A stretch of 64,000 nt of DNA from an uncultured Chloroflexota bacterium (lineage in GTDB: Bacteria > Chloroflexota > Limnocylindria > Limnocylindrales > CSP1-4). Both the position numbers and the translations under genes were made by a program. A model generated the notes under the pieces. It saw only the letters and a program-made list of their open reading frames with translations. It searched no databases and had not been told where the DNA came from. The stretch lies in contig CAIJPD010000043.1 of assembly GCA_903822495.1 (NCBI GenBank), positions 1 through 64,000 on the forward strand. Reading direction: 5' to 3'. Below, one piece after another: positions 8,829 through 17,908 of the stretch (position 1 is its first letter; each line of letters begins with the position of its first letter).

Positions 8829-9767
8829 ATGACCGCGCTCAGCCAGGTTCGGGATCAGCTTCGCAAGCCAAAGGAGATCAAGGAGGCGGAGCCCCGGCTG
8901 CCCCTCCGCACCCAGATCGCCCTCCAGCTGGCCTGCGTGTTCATCACGCTGACCGTGCTCTTCCCGATCCTGTGGATCTTCGCGCTGGCGCTCGATCCGC
9001 GGAACATCTCGCGGCCGGACGGGCTGATCCCGCCGGGTGCGTCGCTGGCCGCGTTCGCCCGCGTTCTTGCGCGGCCGACGTCCGACGAGATCGGGTTTCT
9101 CGAGCTCGCGCGGAACAGCTTCGTGCTCGCGTCGAGCGTGGCGCTCTTCTCGGTGCTCATCGGCGTGCTGGCGGCCTACGCGTTCTCACGCCTCCGCTTC
9201 CGCGGCCGCGAGGCGCTGATGATCGCCGTGCTGGGCGTGCTGATGCTGCCGGCGGTGGCCACGATCGCGCCGCTCTTCATCATGCTCAACAGCGTCCGCG
9301 TCGAGCTGCCCATCCTGGGCCAGTTCAACCTCCGCCAATCGCTGGTGGGCGTGGCCTTCGCGGTCATCTCCGGGGCGCTGCCGTTCGCGATCTGGAACCT
9401 CAAGGGCTACCTCGACACGATCCCCAAGGAGCTGGAGGAGGCCGCCGCGGTCGACGGCGCCACGCGGAACCAGTCCTTCTTCCAGGTGGTCCTGCCCCTG
9501 GCGATGCCGGCGCTGGCAGTCACCGCGTTCCTGGGCTTCGTCTCCGGCTGGACCGAGTTCTACTTCGTCTCGATCTTCCTCAACGATCCGTCGCAGGGCT
9601 TCACGCTCTCGCTGGCGCTCAACAAGATGGTCGGCGCGTTCGGCCAGACACCCTGGTCGGACTTCGCGGCCTTCTCGATCCTGTTCGCGGCGCCGGTCTC
9701 CGTGGTGTTCTTCTTCTTCCAGAAATACATCGTCGGCGGCCTGGCCATCGGCGGCGTCAAGGGCTAG
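8829..9767 (+). CDS. Sugar ABC transporter permease (MalG-like)
   Basis: A 312-aa second permease of the CUT1 importer. Six membrane segments are visible (for example the first at residues ~28-52, FITLTVLFPILWIFALAL), and the EAA loop is LEEAAAVDGATRNQSFFQVVLPLAMPA. The C-terminal QKYIVGGLAIGGVKG is the standard ending of MalG-type proteins. A Shine-Dalgarno GGGAGG precedes the ATG. It lies 63 bp after the first permease, clearly in the same operon. Confidence 0.93.
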   Translation: MTALSQVRDQLRKPKEIKEAEPRLPLRTQIALQLACVFITLTVLFPILWIFALALDPRNISRPDGLIPPGASLAAFARVLARPTSDEIGFLELARNSFVLASSVALFSVLIGVLAAYAFSRLRFRGREALMIAVLGVLMLPAVATIAPLFIMLNSVRVELPILGQFNLRQSLVGVAFAVISGALPFAIWNLKGYLDTIPKELEEAAAVDGATRNQSFFQVVLPLAMPALAVTAFLGFVSGWTEFYFVSIFLNDPSQGFTLSLALNKMVGAFGQTPWSDFAAFSILFAAPVSVVFFFFQKYIVGGLAIGGVKG

Positions 9768-9791
9768 GCCTGGACCCCGGAGGGCGGCGAG

Positions 9792-10169
9792 ATGCCGTTC
9801 CCATTCCTGCCCCTGGGCGCGGCGCTCGCGCTGACCGTGCTGGGTGGCGCCTTCGCCCTGTTCAGCGTCCTCCTGCACCTCGCGGACCGCGCCGCCCTGG
9901 CGGCCCGCGACTCGGTGGCGCCCGGCCTGATCGCCGGGTGGCGCCGATGGGGCCCGGATTCGTCGCCAGCCCGGGCGACCTCCCCGCAGCCCGGAGAGCC
10001 GCCCGCGCTGGTGGCCTTCCAGCCGTCTCGAGCCACACACCGGGAGGCCGGTCCCGGCGAGGTCGGGAGTCCCGATGAGCAGGAGAACACGGCCGGGGCC
10101 ATCATGGAGGAGCTGCCCAACCCGGCGGCCGCGGACGTCCCGGTGCATCGCCTGCATCCCCGCCGTTGA
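9792..10169 (+). CDS. Small single-pass membrane protein (125 aa)
   Basis: Unrecognised. Residues ~4-30 form one hydrophobic helix (LPLGAALALTVLGGAFALFSVLLHLA); the rest is hydrophilic, Pro/Ala/Glu-rich and probably disordered. A good ribosome binding site (GGAGG) precedes the ATG, and the gene starts 24 nt after the MalG-like permease stop, so it is probably the last gene of the sugar-importer operon. A role in that importer is only guilt by association. Confidence 0.5.
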   Translation: MPFPFLPLGAALALTVLGGAFALFSVLLHLADRAALAARDSVAPGLIAGWRRWGPDSSPARATSPQPGEPPALVAFQPSRATHREAGPGEVGSPDEQENTAGAIMEELPNPAAADVPVHRLHPRR

Positions 10170-10209
10170 ACCCGGCCGGTCGCCCAGGGCGGGTCGCTCG
10201 GCGGGGTGG

Positions 10210-10215
10210 TAGCCT
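10210..10215 (+). promoter_or_regulatory. Leaderless -10 element TAGCCT
   Basis: TAGCCT ends 7 nt before the ATG at 10223 and no Shine-Dalgarno is present, matching the leaderless pattern seen elsewhere in the window. Confidence 0.4.
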
Positions 10216-10222
10216 CGACCAC

Positions 10223-10702
10223 ATGATCAGCCCTTCCCCTGGCCGCCCCCTGGCCGCCGTGCGCCTCGCGCTCCTGCTCGTCGTGACCCTGGTGGCCGCC
10301 GGCTGTGCGCGCGTCCTTGAGACCGCACCGGCCCCCACGCCCGGTGACTTCCCGGGGATCGCCAGCGTCCTGGGACAGCACGGCATCAGGGTGGAGAGCA
10401 TCGCGTCCGGGGATGCCGGCTGCCCCGACGTCGAGCTGGCCCGAACGGCCATCCGGTTCACCCTGGCCGGCGCCGACCAGCCCACCCCCGTGACCGCCCG
10501 GATCTACATCTTCGGGACGCAGGCCGCCTACGACAAGCGCCGCCAGTCGGTCGACGTGTGTGCCCGCTCATACATCACCGATTCGGCCCAGCTGCAGGTG
10601 GTCGACGCCGCGCCGTTCGTCCTCGTCGGCCAGGGGCCCTGGGCGACGACGTTCGCGGCAACCGTGAAGCGTTCCCTTCGGGAGGCGGCCGCCCAGCCCT
10701 GA
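10223..10702 (+). CDS. Hypothetical lipoprotein (159 aa)
   Basis: An N-terminal signal peptide (RLALLLVVTLVAAGC) with a lipobox makes Cys28 the predicted lipidation site, followed by a short Pro/Thr linker and a ~120-residue globular domain with three further cysteines (SGDAGCPDV, VDVCARS). The ATG at 10223 is preferred over an in-frame start at 10166 because the signal peptide begins there and a leaderless -10 lies 7 nt upstream. No family was recognised. Confidence 0.65.
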   Translation: MISPSPGRPLAAVRLALLLVVTLVAAGCARVLETAPAPTPGDFPGIASVLGQHGIRVESIASGDAGCPDVELARTAIRFTLAGADQPTPVTARIYIFGTQAAYDKRRQSVDVCARSYITDSAQLQVVDAAPFVLVGQGPWATTFAATVKRSLREAAAQP

Positions 10703-11134
10703 CCCGGCACGGCAACCCGGCTGCCCGGGGCTTACCCGGTAGTACCGGCCGCTCCCCCGCTCCGCAACGCTCCCGTGGCGGCCGCAGCCAACCCGACCGA
10801 TCCGGCTCTCTCCGCAACCGCGCCGCCTGCACCGGACAGGACCCGGACCGGACCCCGTGCGGCTCGGCCGAACCGAGTCCGACCACACCTCGCTCCAGCC
10901 GAGCCGACCGCAACCGTGAGAGCCACCCCCAAGGCCATCCGTGGACCCCCAGCGGGCCCCAACGGCCGAGGACCGCACCATGCGACCCGGCCCGGATCGG
11001 CCTTGCTGACCGACCGGTCCGGTCCCGTCCAACCGATGGTCAGGGGGGTCCGGGCCGGACCGTTCCACCGGATGGCGATGCCGACGACGATCGGGCGGTC
11101 GTCGCCAGGGATGCAGGCTGCCACGCTCCTCGGC
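10703..11134. other. 432-bp GC-rich intergenic stretch
   Basis: No convincing gene. Open frames exist on both strands, but they translate to Pro/Arg/Thr/Gly low complexity. The DNA is rich in CCGGACC/GGTCCGG words, including a palindrome GGTCCGGGCCGGACC at 11047-11061, so it could form a structured leader for the downstream sortase-like gene. That gene's frame is open back to 10775, so a longer N-terminus cannot be excluded. Confidence 0.4.
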
Positions 11135-12043
11135 ATGGACTCCTCCGCTTCCAACCCGGCTCACCCGCGCCGGCGCCGGCCGTTCGGCCTGGTCGCCGCC
11201 GCGCTCGTTGTGGTGCTCGTGACCCTGGAGGTCATCGCAACGTCGGCGGTCTCGGCCGCGCTCGCGATCACCCCGGCCAGGATTCCCGGCGCCGTCCCCG
11301 TGACCGGCCTCGGCACGAGGCCCGCGCCGGTCATGGCTGCCGCGCCGGCGGCGGTCATGGCCCCCACCGCGGCGGTCGTGGCTCCCACCCCCGAGGCGGC
11401 CCAGGAGACCACGTCGACACCTGACCAGACCGGCATCCCGCGTGCCGCCTCACCCTGGCTGCGCCTCGCGGCCGAGGAGCCCAGCTTCCTCCAGGCGACG
11501 CGCAGCGCCGCCCAGGCCCTCGAACAGCTCCAGTCCGTGGAGCCCGCCCCCGTGGCGGACGAGGCGCCGTCCGACCCTCCGCCGGCCGATGCCGGAGACG
11601 AGACGACGGCGGCGGCCGGTGGGCTGGCCGGAGCCGGCCGCGCGGCCGCCGTCGTCCCGAACCGCCTCCGGATCCCTTCCCTCGCGATCAGCCAGACCAT
11701 CCGGCAGTTCCCGTGCGACCGATCACAGCCCCCCGACAACTTCGTCTACCAGTGGGGCTGCGCCGGACGCAACAACCTGTACCTCCTGGGCCACGCCTAC
11801 TCGGTCTTCGCGCCGCTCCACGACGCGTACGCCGCCGGGCAGCTCCAGGTTGGGATGCTCGCCACCTTCACGGGCGCGGACGGCGCCGTCCAGACCTACC
11901 GCGTGACGACGTGGCGCCTGGTCCGTCCCGACCAGACGGCCTGGGCGGTTGCCAGCCAGCCGGTCCCCAGCATGACGCTCCAGACCTGCTACGGCTCCAA
12001 CAGCGAGCTCCGCCTGCTCGTCCGCCTGGTGCTGGCCGGCTGA
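11135..12043 (+). CDS. Sortase-like transpeptidase (class E/F type)
   Basis: A 302-aa membrane-anchored sortase-family protein. Residues ~15-45 are a transmembrane segment after a PRRRRP start, residues 50-170 an Ala/Pro-rich stalk, and the C-terminal domain starts NRLRIPSLAI. The catalytic residues are visible: LLGHAYSVF (His220), TLQTCYG (Cys285) and RLLVRLVL (Arg297), in the correct order and spacing. Sortases join sorting-signal proteins to cell-surface acceptors; no LPxTG-type substrate gene is next to it. The ATG at 11135 is a choice; the frame is open further upstream. Confidence 0.75.
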   Translation: MDSSASNPAHPRRRRPFGLVAAALVVVLVTLEVIATSAVSAALAITPARIPGAVPVTGLGTRPAPVMAAAPAAVMAPTAAVVAPTPEAAQETTSTPDQTGIPRAASPWLRLAAEEPSFLQATRSAAQALEQLQSVEPAPVADEAPSDPPPADAGDETTAAAGGLAGAGRAAAVVPNRLRIPSLAISQTIRQFPCDRSQPPDNFVYQWGCAGRNNLYLLGHAYSVFAPLHDAYAAGQLQVGMLATFTGADGAVQTYRVTTWRLVRPDQTAWAVASQPVPSMTLQTCYGSNSELRLLVRLVLAG

Positions 12044-12095
12044 CGCAGGCGCCTCCGGCCGGTGCCGGCATCCTGCACGAATCGGGGACGTGCAC

Positions 12096-12101
12096 TAGTG
12101 T
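12096..12101 (+). promoter_or_regulatory. Leaderless -10 element TAGTGT
   Basis: TAGTGT ends 7 nt before the ATG at 12109 with no Shine-Dalgarno sequence. It overlaps the palindrome ACTAGT. Confidence 0.4.
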
Positions 12102-12108
12102 GTCCCGC

Positions 12109-12819
12109 ATGTCCGAGCTCCCCACCTCGGCCGGTCCCGTCGAGGATGCGCCGCTGGCCAATACCGATGGCCAGGCCGGCTCCTCAGCGTCCTGGCTCCG
12201 GCAGGCCATCCTGATCCGCCTCCGCCAGGGAGGACCCGCGTCTCCTGATGAGCTGGCCACGGCCCTCGGGGCCAGCCGCACGGGCGTCCTCCAGCAGCTG
12301 CGGACCCTCGAGAGCGCGGACCTGGTTCGTCACGTGACGGAACGCCACGGCGTGGGCCGGCCTCGCCACCGCTACGACGTGACGCCGGCCGCCCAGAAGA
12401 CCTTCCCCTCCAACTACTCGGGGCTGGCCAACGGGCTGCTCCTGGCCATCCATTCGGTCGGCGGCGACCAGCTCATGGACCGCGTGCTGGCCGACCACCG
12501 CCGGCGCGTCAGCGACCGCGTCAAGGGCCTCCTCGCCGAGCGGCTGCCGGCCAACGCCACCATCGTGGACAAGGTCCGCGAGCTGGCGGTGATCCAGGAC
12601 GAGCAGGGCTACCTGTCCGAGGTCCAGCTTGGGGCGGACGGCGTCATCCGCCTGCACGAGCGCAACTGCGCGGTCTACAGCGTCGCGAACGGCGCACCCG
12701 CGGTCTGTGCGGCGGAGCTCGCGCTCTTCCGGGAGATCCTGGGCGGCGACGTGGTGCGGGAGAGTCACATCGCGGCCGGCGACCGCTGCTGCACCTACCG
12801 GGTGAGCACGCCCGACTGA
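12109..12819 (+). CDS. SufR-like Fe-S-sensing winged-helix regulator
   Basis: A 236-aa transcription factor. A winged-helix DNA-binding domain covers residues ~28-95 (ILIRLRQGGPASPDELA, then SRTGVLQQLRTLESADLV and the wing GVGRPRHRYDVT). The C-terminal domain contains four cysteines, Cys187 (ERNCAVY), Cys200 (APAVCAAE) and Cys227/228 (DRCCTYR), in the arrangement of SufR-type regulators that bind a [4Fe-4S] cluster and control Fe-S assembly genes. No suf genes are adjacent, so the regulon lies elsewhere. Probably translated from a leaderless mRNA. Confidence 0.8.
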   Translation: MSELPTSAGPVEDAPLANTDGQAGSSASWLRQAILIRLRQGGPASPDELATALGASRTGVLQQLRTLESADLVRHVTERHGVGRPRHRYDVTPAAQKTFPSNYSGLANGLLLAIHSVGGDQLMDRVLADHRRRVSDRVKGLLAERLPANATIVDKVRELAVIQDEQGYLSEVQLGADGVIRLHERNCAVYSVANGAPAVCAAELALFREILGGDVVRESHIAAGDRCCTYRVSTPD

Positions 12820-12843
12820 CGCCTCCGCGCGAGCGGCGGCCGG

Positions 12844-13896
12844 TCAGGCTTCCTCGCGCTCCACGCTGATGCGCGTGGCGGGCTGGACGCGGAAGGACGG
12901 CACGTCCCCGGCATTCCGGACGAACGACGCGGCCATCGCGGTCGCGGCGGCCTGCTCCTGTTCGTCCACGGACAGGATGCCCAGCCGCCCCAGCGTGGCC
13001 ATCTCGTCGCGGATGTAGGTTCGCAGCATCTCGGGGCCGTCGGTGCTGATCGTGAAGCGGACCTCGTTGCGCCGGAAGGTGTCGAAGATCCAGCGAAACT
13101 CGTCCCAGCCGGACACCACCTTGGTGTGGAGGTTGGAGCTGGGGCAGATCTCCAGGACGATCCCCCGCTCTCGCAGCATGGCCATCGCGCGCGGGTCGTA
13201 GGCCGCCTTGACGCCGTGGCCGATCCGGTCGGGCTCCAGCAGCTCGATGACGCGCGCGACCTCCTCGATCGGGCCCGATTCGCCGGTGTGCACGGTGATT
13301 CCCAGGCCGTGCTGGCGCGCACGCTGGAAGAGTCGCCGGTAGTCGGCGACGCGGAACATCGCGGACTCGGGCCCGGCCACGTCAATCCCCACCACGCCGC
13401 GATCGCGCCAGGCGATCGCCTTCTCCACGATGATCTCGTTGAGCTGGAACGGGAACGAGCGATCGAGGCAGAAGATCAGCCCGGGCCTGACCGGGTACTC
13501 CAGCATCGCCCGGTCCATGCCCCGCACGGCCGCCGCGATGATGTGGTCCAGGTCCTGCTCGCCGTTCCGGTTGCGCTTCATGGGGTTGAAGCGGAGCTCC
13601 ACGGTGGTGACGTTGTTCTTGCGGTAGGCGCCGCCGACCACCTCGTAGACGCTGCGCTCCACCGCCAGCGGCGAGCTCTGGATCAGCTCCGTCCAATGGA
13701 AGAGCTGCAGGTAGCCGTCGAAGCTCTGCGAGCGCTTCGAGACGGTGATCATCTCCCGAAATGCCCAGTAGTCCTTGGTGGGGAGCTTGATCCCCTGGGC
13801 GTGGGCGATGCCCCACATGATCGCCGGGGCCACCGCGCTGCCCAGGTGGCAGTGGAGCTCGGCGAGGGGGATGGAGCGGGAGAGCAGGCGGCCCAT
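12844..13896 (-). CDS. Adenosine-deaminase-family amidohydrolase
   Basis: A 350-aa TIM-barrel metal hydrolase. Zinc and catalytic residues are visible: ELHCHLGS (His15, His17), HTGES (His203, Glu206), RIGHG (His227) and STDGP (Asp286). The residue after the metal-binding Asp, normally a second Asp that contacts purine N7 in adenosine deaminases, is Gly287 here, so the substrate may not be adenosine; another purine or a nucleoside derivative is possible. The start at 13896 is supported by a leaderless TATGCT 6 nt upstream. Convergent with the SufR-like gene. Confidence 0.82.
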   Translation of the reverse strand: MGRLLSRSIPLAELHCHLGSAVAPAIMWGIAHAQGIKLPTKDYWAFREMITVSKRSQSFDGYLQLFHWTELIQSSPLAVERSVYEVVGGAYRKNNVTTVELRFNPMKRNRNGEQDLDHIIAAAVRGMDRAMLEYPVRPGLIFCLDRSFPFQLNEIIVEKAIAWRDRGVVGIDVAGPESAMFRVADYRRLFQRARQHGLGITVHTGESGPIEEVARVIELLEPDRIGHGVKAAYDPRAMAMLRERGIVLEICPSSNLHTKVVSGWDEFRWIFDTFRRNEVRFTISTDGPEMLRTYIRDEMATLGRLGILSVDEQEQAAATAMAASFVRNAGDVPSFRVQPATRISVEREEA

Positions 13897-13902
13897 GGCC
13901 CG

Positions 13903-13908
13903 AGCATA
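13903..13908 (-). promoter_or_regulatory. Leaderless -10 element TATGCT
   Basis: On the minus strand TATGCT ends exactly 6 nt before the ATG of the amidohydrolase gene; no Shine-Dalgarno is present. Confidence 0.45.
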
Positions 13909-14084
13909 CCCGAACGCGGAGCGAGCCAGCCGGGCTCGACCAGGCCGCGATTCCGGCTCGGACGGCCCGAGTTCCTGGTCCGGCGGACGTGCAGATTGGA
14001 TGCGTCTGGCGACCCCGGCGCCGTCGTAGACTGGGGACCAACGCGGCGTCCCCGCAGGTGCGTGACGCTATGGAGGAGTTCCGG

Positions 14085-14984
14085 ATGAATTCAGCACGCT
14101 CACGGCTCGTGGCCCTGTCGGCCGCGGCCCTCTTCGTCTTCGGTGCCTGCTCGGCGTCGGCGACGCCGGCACCCTCATCGGGCCCGAAGGCCAGCCAGGT
14201 CGCCACCGTCCCGGACGACCAGCTGCTGTTCAAGGGCAAGCTCGTCGTGTGCTCGGACATGCCGTACCCGCCCCAGGAGTTCTTTGACGCGCAGGGCAAC
14301 CCCGTCGGCGCCGACATCGACATGGCGAAGGCGATCGCCGCCCGACTGGGCCTGACGGCCGACATCCAGAACTCCGTGTTCGACACGATCATCGCGGCCG
14401 TGACCGGCGGCAAGTGCGACGTGATCATGTCCGCCATGACGATCACGCCCGACCGCCAGAAGCAGCTCGACATGATCCCGTACTTCATGGCCGGCCAGGC
14501 GTTCCTCGTGACCAAGGGCAACCCCAAGGCCTTCAAGACCCTCGACGACCTGTGTGGCAAGAACATCGGCGCCGAGAGCGGCACCACCGAGGCCGCCTAC
14601 GTCAAGGGCACCGACGCGTACGCCGGCAAGGGCCTGATCAAGGCCTGCACCGACAAGGGCAAGGCCGCGCCGACGCTCAAGGAGTACTCCAAGGACTCCG
14701 AGACGGTCGGGGCGCTGCAGGCCAGCCAGATCGACATCTACTTCGGCGACGTCCCGGTGGTGGCCAACTACGCCACCGAGAAGGCCGCCCAGTTCGAGTT
14801 CGCGCCGATCCCCGCCCTCGAGGGCCAGGTCCAGGGCATCGCGCTGCCCAAGGACAAGACCGGCCTGCGCGACGCGATCGTCAAGGCGCTGGTCGCCTCG
14901 ATCAACGACGGCAGCTACCTCGCGATCCTGAAGCAGTACAAGATCGACGCCGGCGCCATCAAGGCGACGGACGTCAAGCCCTAG
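14085..14984 (+). CDS. Polar amino-acid ABC transporter binding lipoprotein
   Basis: A 299-aa family-3 solute-binding protein. Signal peptide with lipobox FGAC (Cys22), then KLVVCSDMPYPPQEFFD, GADIDMAKAIAARLGL, KCDVIMSAMTITPDRQKQLDM and the ligand-loop region GAESGTTEAAYV, typical of polar amino-acid binders. The ATG at 14085 has GGAGGAG 6 nt upstream, better than an ATG five codons earlier. A -10-like TAGACT lies at 14027-14032 without a good -35. It is followed by the permease and ATPase of the same importer. The exact amino acid is not predictable. Confidence 0.92.
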   Translation: MNSARSRLVALSAAALFVFGACSASATPAPSSGPKASQVATVPDDQLLFKGKLVVCSDMPYPPQEFFDAQGNPVGADIDMAKAIAARLGLTADIQNSVFDTIIAAVTGGKCDVIMSAMTITPDRQKQLDMIPYFMAGQAFLVTKGNPKAFKTLDDLCGKNIGAESGTTEAAYVKGTDAYAGKGLIKACTDKGKAAPTLKEYSKDSETVGALQASQIDIYFGDVPVVANYATEKAAQFEFAPIPALEGQVQGIALPKDKTGLRDAIVKALVASINDGSYLAILKQYKIDAGAIKATDVKP

Positions 14985-15021
14985 GCACCCCGGTCCCGTC
15001 CAGGGCCCGCAAGGCGACGCC

Positions 15022-15912
15022 GTGGCACGGCCCATGGCCGTGGGAGGATGGCGCGTCCTCGCCACCCTCCCACTCGCGGCGCTCATGCTCGCCGGCTGCT
15101 CGGGCAGCGGCTCGTACATCTACGACTGGAGCATCTTCGTCGACGCGGTGGTCCGGCCCGACGGCCTGATCCTGACCGGCGTCTGGCTGACGCTCATCAT
15201 CTCGGTGGTCGCGCAGATGATCGGCGTGCTGTTGGGCGTCTTCAGCGCGCTGGGGCGCACCGCGCGACTCTTGCCGCTCCGGGTGCTGGCCGGGCTGTAC
15301 GTCTGGCTCTTCCGCGGGACGCCCCTCCTGGTCCAGCTGACCTTCTTCTTCTTCGGCCTGTCCGTCGCGAAGATCTACACGTGGCCGCCGATCGAGCTCT
15401 TCGGGCTCTCGATCTCGGGCGAGATCCAGGCCGGCGTCTTCGCGCTGGGCGTCAACGAGGGCGCCTACATGTCGGAGATCGTGCGGGCCGGAATCCTGGC
15501 GGTCGATCGCGGCCAGCTGGAGGCGGCGCGCTCGCTGGGCATGACCTACCGGCTGGCCATGCTCCGGGTCGTGCTGCCGCAGGCGGCGCGGGTGATCATC
15601 CCGCCGCTCGGCAACGAGTTCAACAACATGCTCAAGACCACGTCGCTCCTGGTGGTCCTGGGCAACGTCCCCGAGCTGTACGTCACGTTCTCGCGCAAGA
15701 ACGGGAGCGGGCCCACCAGCTTCCACCCCTTTGAGCTCTTCCTGGCGGCGGCCGTCTGGTACCTGCTCCTGACCACGATCTGGAGCCTGGCGCAGGCCAG
15801 GATCGAGCGGCGGCTGAGCCAGGGCGACCGGCGCGACGAGGACCGGGGACTGCTGGACCGGCTCCTGGGGACAGGCGGCAAGCCCGACGCCCGGACGCGG
15901 GGGGTTCGCTGA
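15022..15912 (+). CDS. Polar amino-acid ABC transporter permease with N-terminal lipobox-like segment
   Basis: A 296-aa HisM/GlnP-type permease. Membrane segments start at ~residue 50 ([25 protein letters not shown]); the EAA loop is [26 protein letters not shown]. Unusually, the protein begins with a separate hydrophobic stretch ending LMLAGC (Cys26) followed by SGSGS, which looks exactly like a lipoprotein signal peptide and precedes the normal permease start. The start is GTG at 15022 with an ATG four codons on. The stop overlaps the ATPase start by 1 nt. Confidence 0.88.
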   Translation: MARPMAVGGWRVLATLPLAALMLAGCSGSGSYIYDWSIFVDAVVRPDGLILTGVWLTLIISVVAQMIGVLLGVFSALGRTARLLPLRVLAGLYVWLFRGTPLLVQLTFFFFGLSVAKIYTWPPIELFGLSISGEIQAGVFALGVNEGAYMSEIVRAGILAVDRGQLEAARSLGMTYRLAMLRVVLPQAARVIIPPLGNEFNNMLKTTSLLVVLGNVPELYVTFSRKNGSGPTSFHPFELFLAAAVWYLLLTTIWSLAQARIERRLSQGDRRDEDRGLLDRLLGTGGKPDARTRGVR

Positions 15913-16739
15913 TGAGCGACCAGCCCGGTCTGCTGGAGATCATCGGCACCGCCGGCGCCCGTCCCGCGCCCGGCTCCAGCGACGTCGTCGTGGAGGCCAC
16001 GGACGTCCACAAGTGGTTCGGCCGCAACGAGGTCCTCAAGGGCGTATCGCTGACCGTGCGGCGGGGCGAGGTGGTGGTGATCTGTGGCCCGTCCGGGTCG
16101 GGCAAGACCACGTTCATCCGGTGCATCAACCACCTGGAGAAGATCCAGGCGGGCCGGATCCTCGTCAACGGGCACACGATCGGCTACCGCGAGCGCGACG
16201 GCAAGCTGATCGAGGACCGCGATGCCAGCATCGCCCGCCAACGGCGTGAGATCGGGATGGTCTTCCAGCGCTTCAACCTCTTCCCGCACCAGACCGCGCT
16301 CGGCAACATCATCGAGGCGCCGGTCCACGTCCTGGGCATCCCGGAGGAGGAGGCGAAGACCATGGGCCGCGCGCTCCTTGCCCGCGTCGGCCTCGGGACC
16401 AAGGAGGCCGCCTATCCCGCCCAGCTGTCGGGCGGTCAGCAGCAGCGCGTGGCGATTGCCCGCGCGCTGGCCATGAAGCCGTCGCTGATGCTGTTCGACG
16501 AGCCCACCTCCGCGCTGGACCCCGAGATGATCGGCGAGGTCCTGGCGGTGATGAAGGAGCTGGCGGCCGAGGGGATGACGATGATCCTGGTCAGCCACGA
16601 GATGGGCTTCGCCCGCGAGGTGGCGACGAGGGTCGTGATGATGGACGAGGGCCAGATCGTGGAGGTGGCACCTCCCGGGGAGTTCTTCTCGCACCCCACG
16701 AGCGAGCGAACGCGGGCCTTCCTCTCGAAGATCCTCTAG
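15912..16739 (+). CDS. Polar amino-acid ABC transporter ATPase (GlnQ-like)
   Basis: A 275-aa ATPase with a ~25-residue extra N-terminus. Walker A is GPSGSGKTT, the Q-loop is [13 protein letters not shown], the signature [12 protein letters not shown], Walker [16 protein letters not shown] and the switch [13 protein letters not shown], all of the polar amino-acid family. The start codon overlaps the permease stop (TGATG), so the two are translationally coupled. With the preceding lipoprotein it completes the importer. Confidence 0.94.
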   Translation: MSDQPGLLEIIGTAGARPAPGSSDVVVEATDVHKWFGRNEVLKGVSLTVRRGEVVVICGPSGSGKTTFIRCINHLEKIQAGRILVNGHTIGYRERDGKLIEDRDASIARQRREIGMVFQRFNLFPHQTALGNIIEAPVHVLGIPEEEAKTMGRALLARVGLGTKEAAYPAQLSGGQQQRVAIARALAMKPSLMLFDEPTSALDPEMIGEVLAVMKELAAEGMTMILVSHEMGFAREVATRVVMMDEGQIVEVAPPGEFFSHPTSERTRAFLSKIL

Positions 16740-16786
16740 CGTCGGCCCGGCCGGGCAGCCAGCCGCGTTCGAATGACCGAGGGGCG

Positions 16787-17842
16787 TCAGCCGGCCAGCG
16801 TCCCCGGGACCACGCGGCCCTGCGCGTCGAGCGTCGCCTGCCGGCGCAGCGCCTTCAGCTCCGCGCCCGGCACCTGGCCTCGCGCGTGGTACGAGGAGCG
16901 GACCAGCGGCCCCGACTCCACGTGCCTGAATCCCATTGCCAGCGCCTCCGCCTTCATCTCCGCGAACTCGTCGGGGTGGTAGTAGCGCTCCACCGGGAGG
17001 TGGGCCGGCGTCGGCCGCAGGTACTGGCCGATGGTCAGGATGTCGCAGTCGACCTCGCGGAGGGCCAGGAACGCCTCGCTCATCTCGGGACGCGTCTCGC
17101 CCAGGCCCACCATGAGCGAGCTCTTGGTATGGGCCACGCGACCCAGCTCGGCGGCGTAGACCTTGGCGCGGGAGAGGACGCCCAGCGTCCGGTCCCAGCG
17201 GGCGCGCTTGCGGACCGGCTTCTGCAACCGGCGTACCGTCTCCAGGTTGTGATTGAGGATGTCCGGCCCGGCGCTCATCACCTCGCGGAGTGGCGCCTCC
17301 TCGCCGTTGAAGTCCGGGATCAGGACCTCGATTCCCATCCCGGGGCACGCCTCGCGGGACAGGCGGATGGTCTCGGCGAACGCGTGGGCGCCCCCGTCCG
17401 GAAGGTCATCGCGGGCGACGGACGTGACCACCACGTGCTCGAGGCCAAGGTTGCGGAGTGCCTCGGCCACGCGCCGCGGCTCGTCGTCGTCGAACCAGGT
17501 GGGCCGGCCGGTCTTGATGGCGCAGAAGCCACAGGCGCGGGTGCAGGTGTCGCCCAGGATCATGATGGTGGCCGTGCGCTCGTCCCAGCACTCCCCGATG
17601 TTGGGGCAGCGTGCCTCCTCGCACACGGTGTTGAGGTTGAGGCCGGCCAACAGGCCCTTCATGTCGCGGTAGCTGTCGCCACCGGGCAGCTTCGCCTTGA
17701 TCCAGTCCGGATGACGGCGGACCACCGCGTCGCCGCCCGGCATTCCGGCCCCGCCCATCGCGATGCTCAGCGGCTGGTACGGCTCATGGCCGTGCCCGCC
17801 GGCGTGCCCGCCCGGCTGGAGGATGGGAAGGTCGCGTGCCAT
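16787..17842 (-). CDS. lipA: Lipoyl synthase
   Basis: A 351-aa radical-SAM enzyme that inserts two sulfurs into protein-bound octanoate. Both cluster motifs are visible: the auxiliary cluster Cys74, Cys79, Cys85 (CEEARCPNIGEC) and the radical-SAM motif Cys100, Cys104, Cys107 (CTRACGFC). A ~50-residue N-terminal extension, partly His/Gly-rich (GGHAGGHGHE), precedes the family core. It lies 66 bp downstream of the E2 gene, whose lipoyl domain is its likely substrate. Start choice is uncertain, with only a distant AGGGGG upstream. Confidence 0.95.
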   Translation of the reverse strand: MARDLPILQPGGHAGGHGHEPYQPLSIAMGGAGMPGGDAVVRRHPDWIKAKLPGGDSYRDMKGLLAGLNLNTVCEEARCPNIGECWDERTATIMILGDTCTRACGFCAIKTGRPTWFDDDEPRRVAEALRNLGLEHVVVTSVARDDLPDGGAHAFAETIRLSREACPGMGIEVLIPDFNGEEAPLREVMSAGPDILNHNLETVRRLQKPVRKRARWDRTLGVLSRAKVYAAELGRVAHTKSSLMVGLGETRPEMSEAFLALREVDCDILTIGQYLRPTPAHLPVERYYHPDEFAEMKAEALAMGFRHVESGPLVRSSYHARGQVPGAELKALRRQATLDAQGRVVPGTLAG

Positions 17843-17908
17843 CGGTGGTTCGTTGCCCCCTGGTTGGATCGCTGACGCTGGCGGCCGGTGCCTGCCTGCC
17901 GGCGACGC

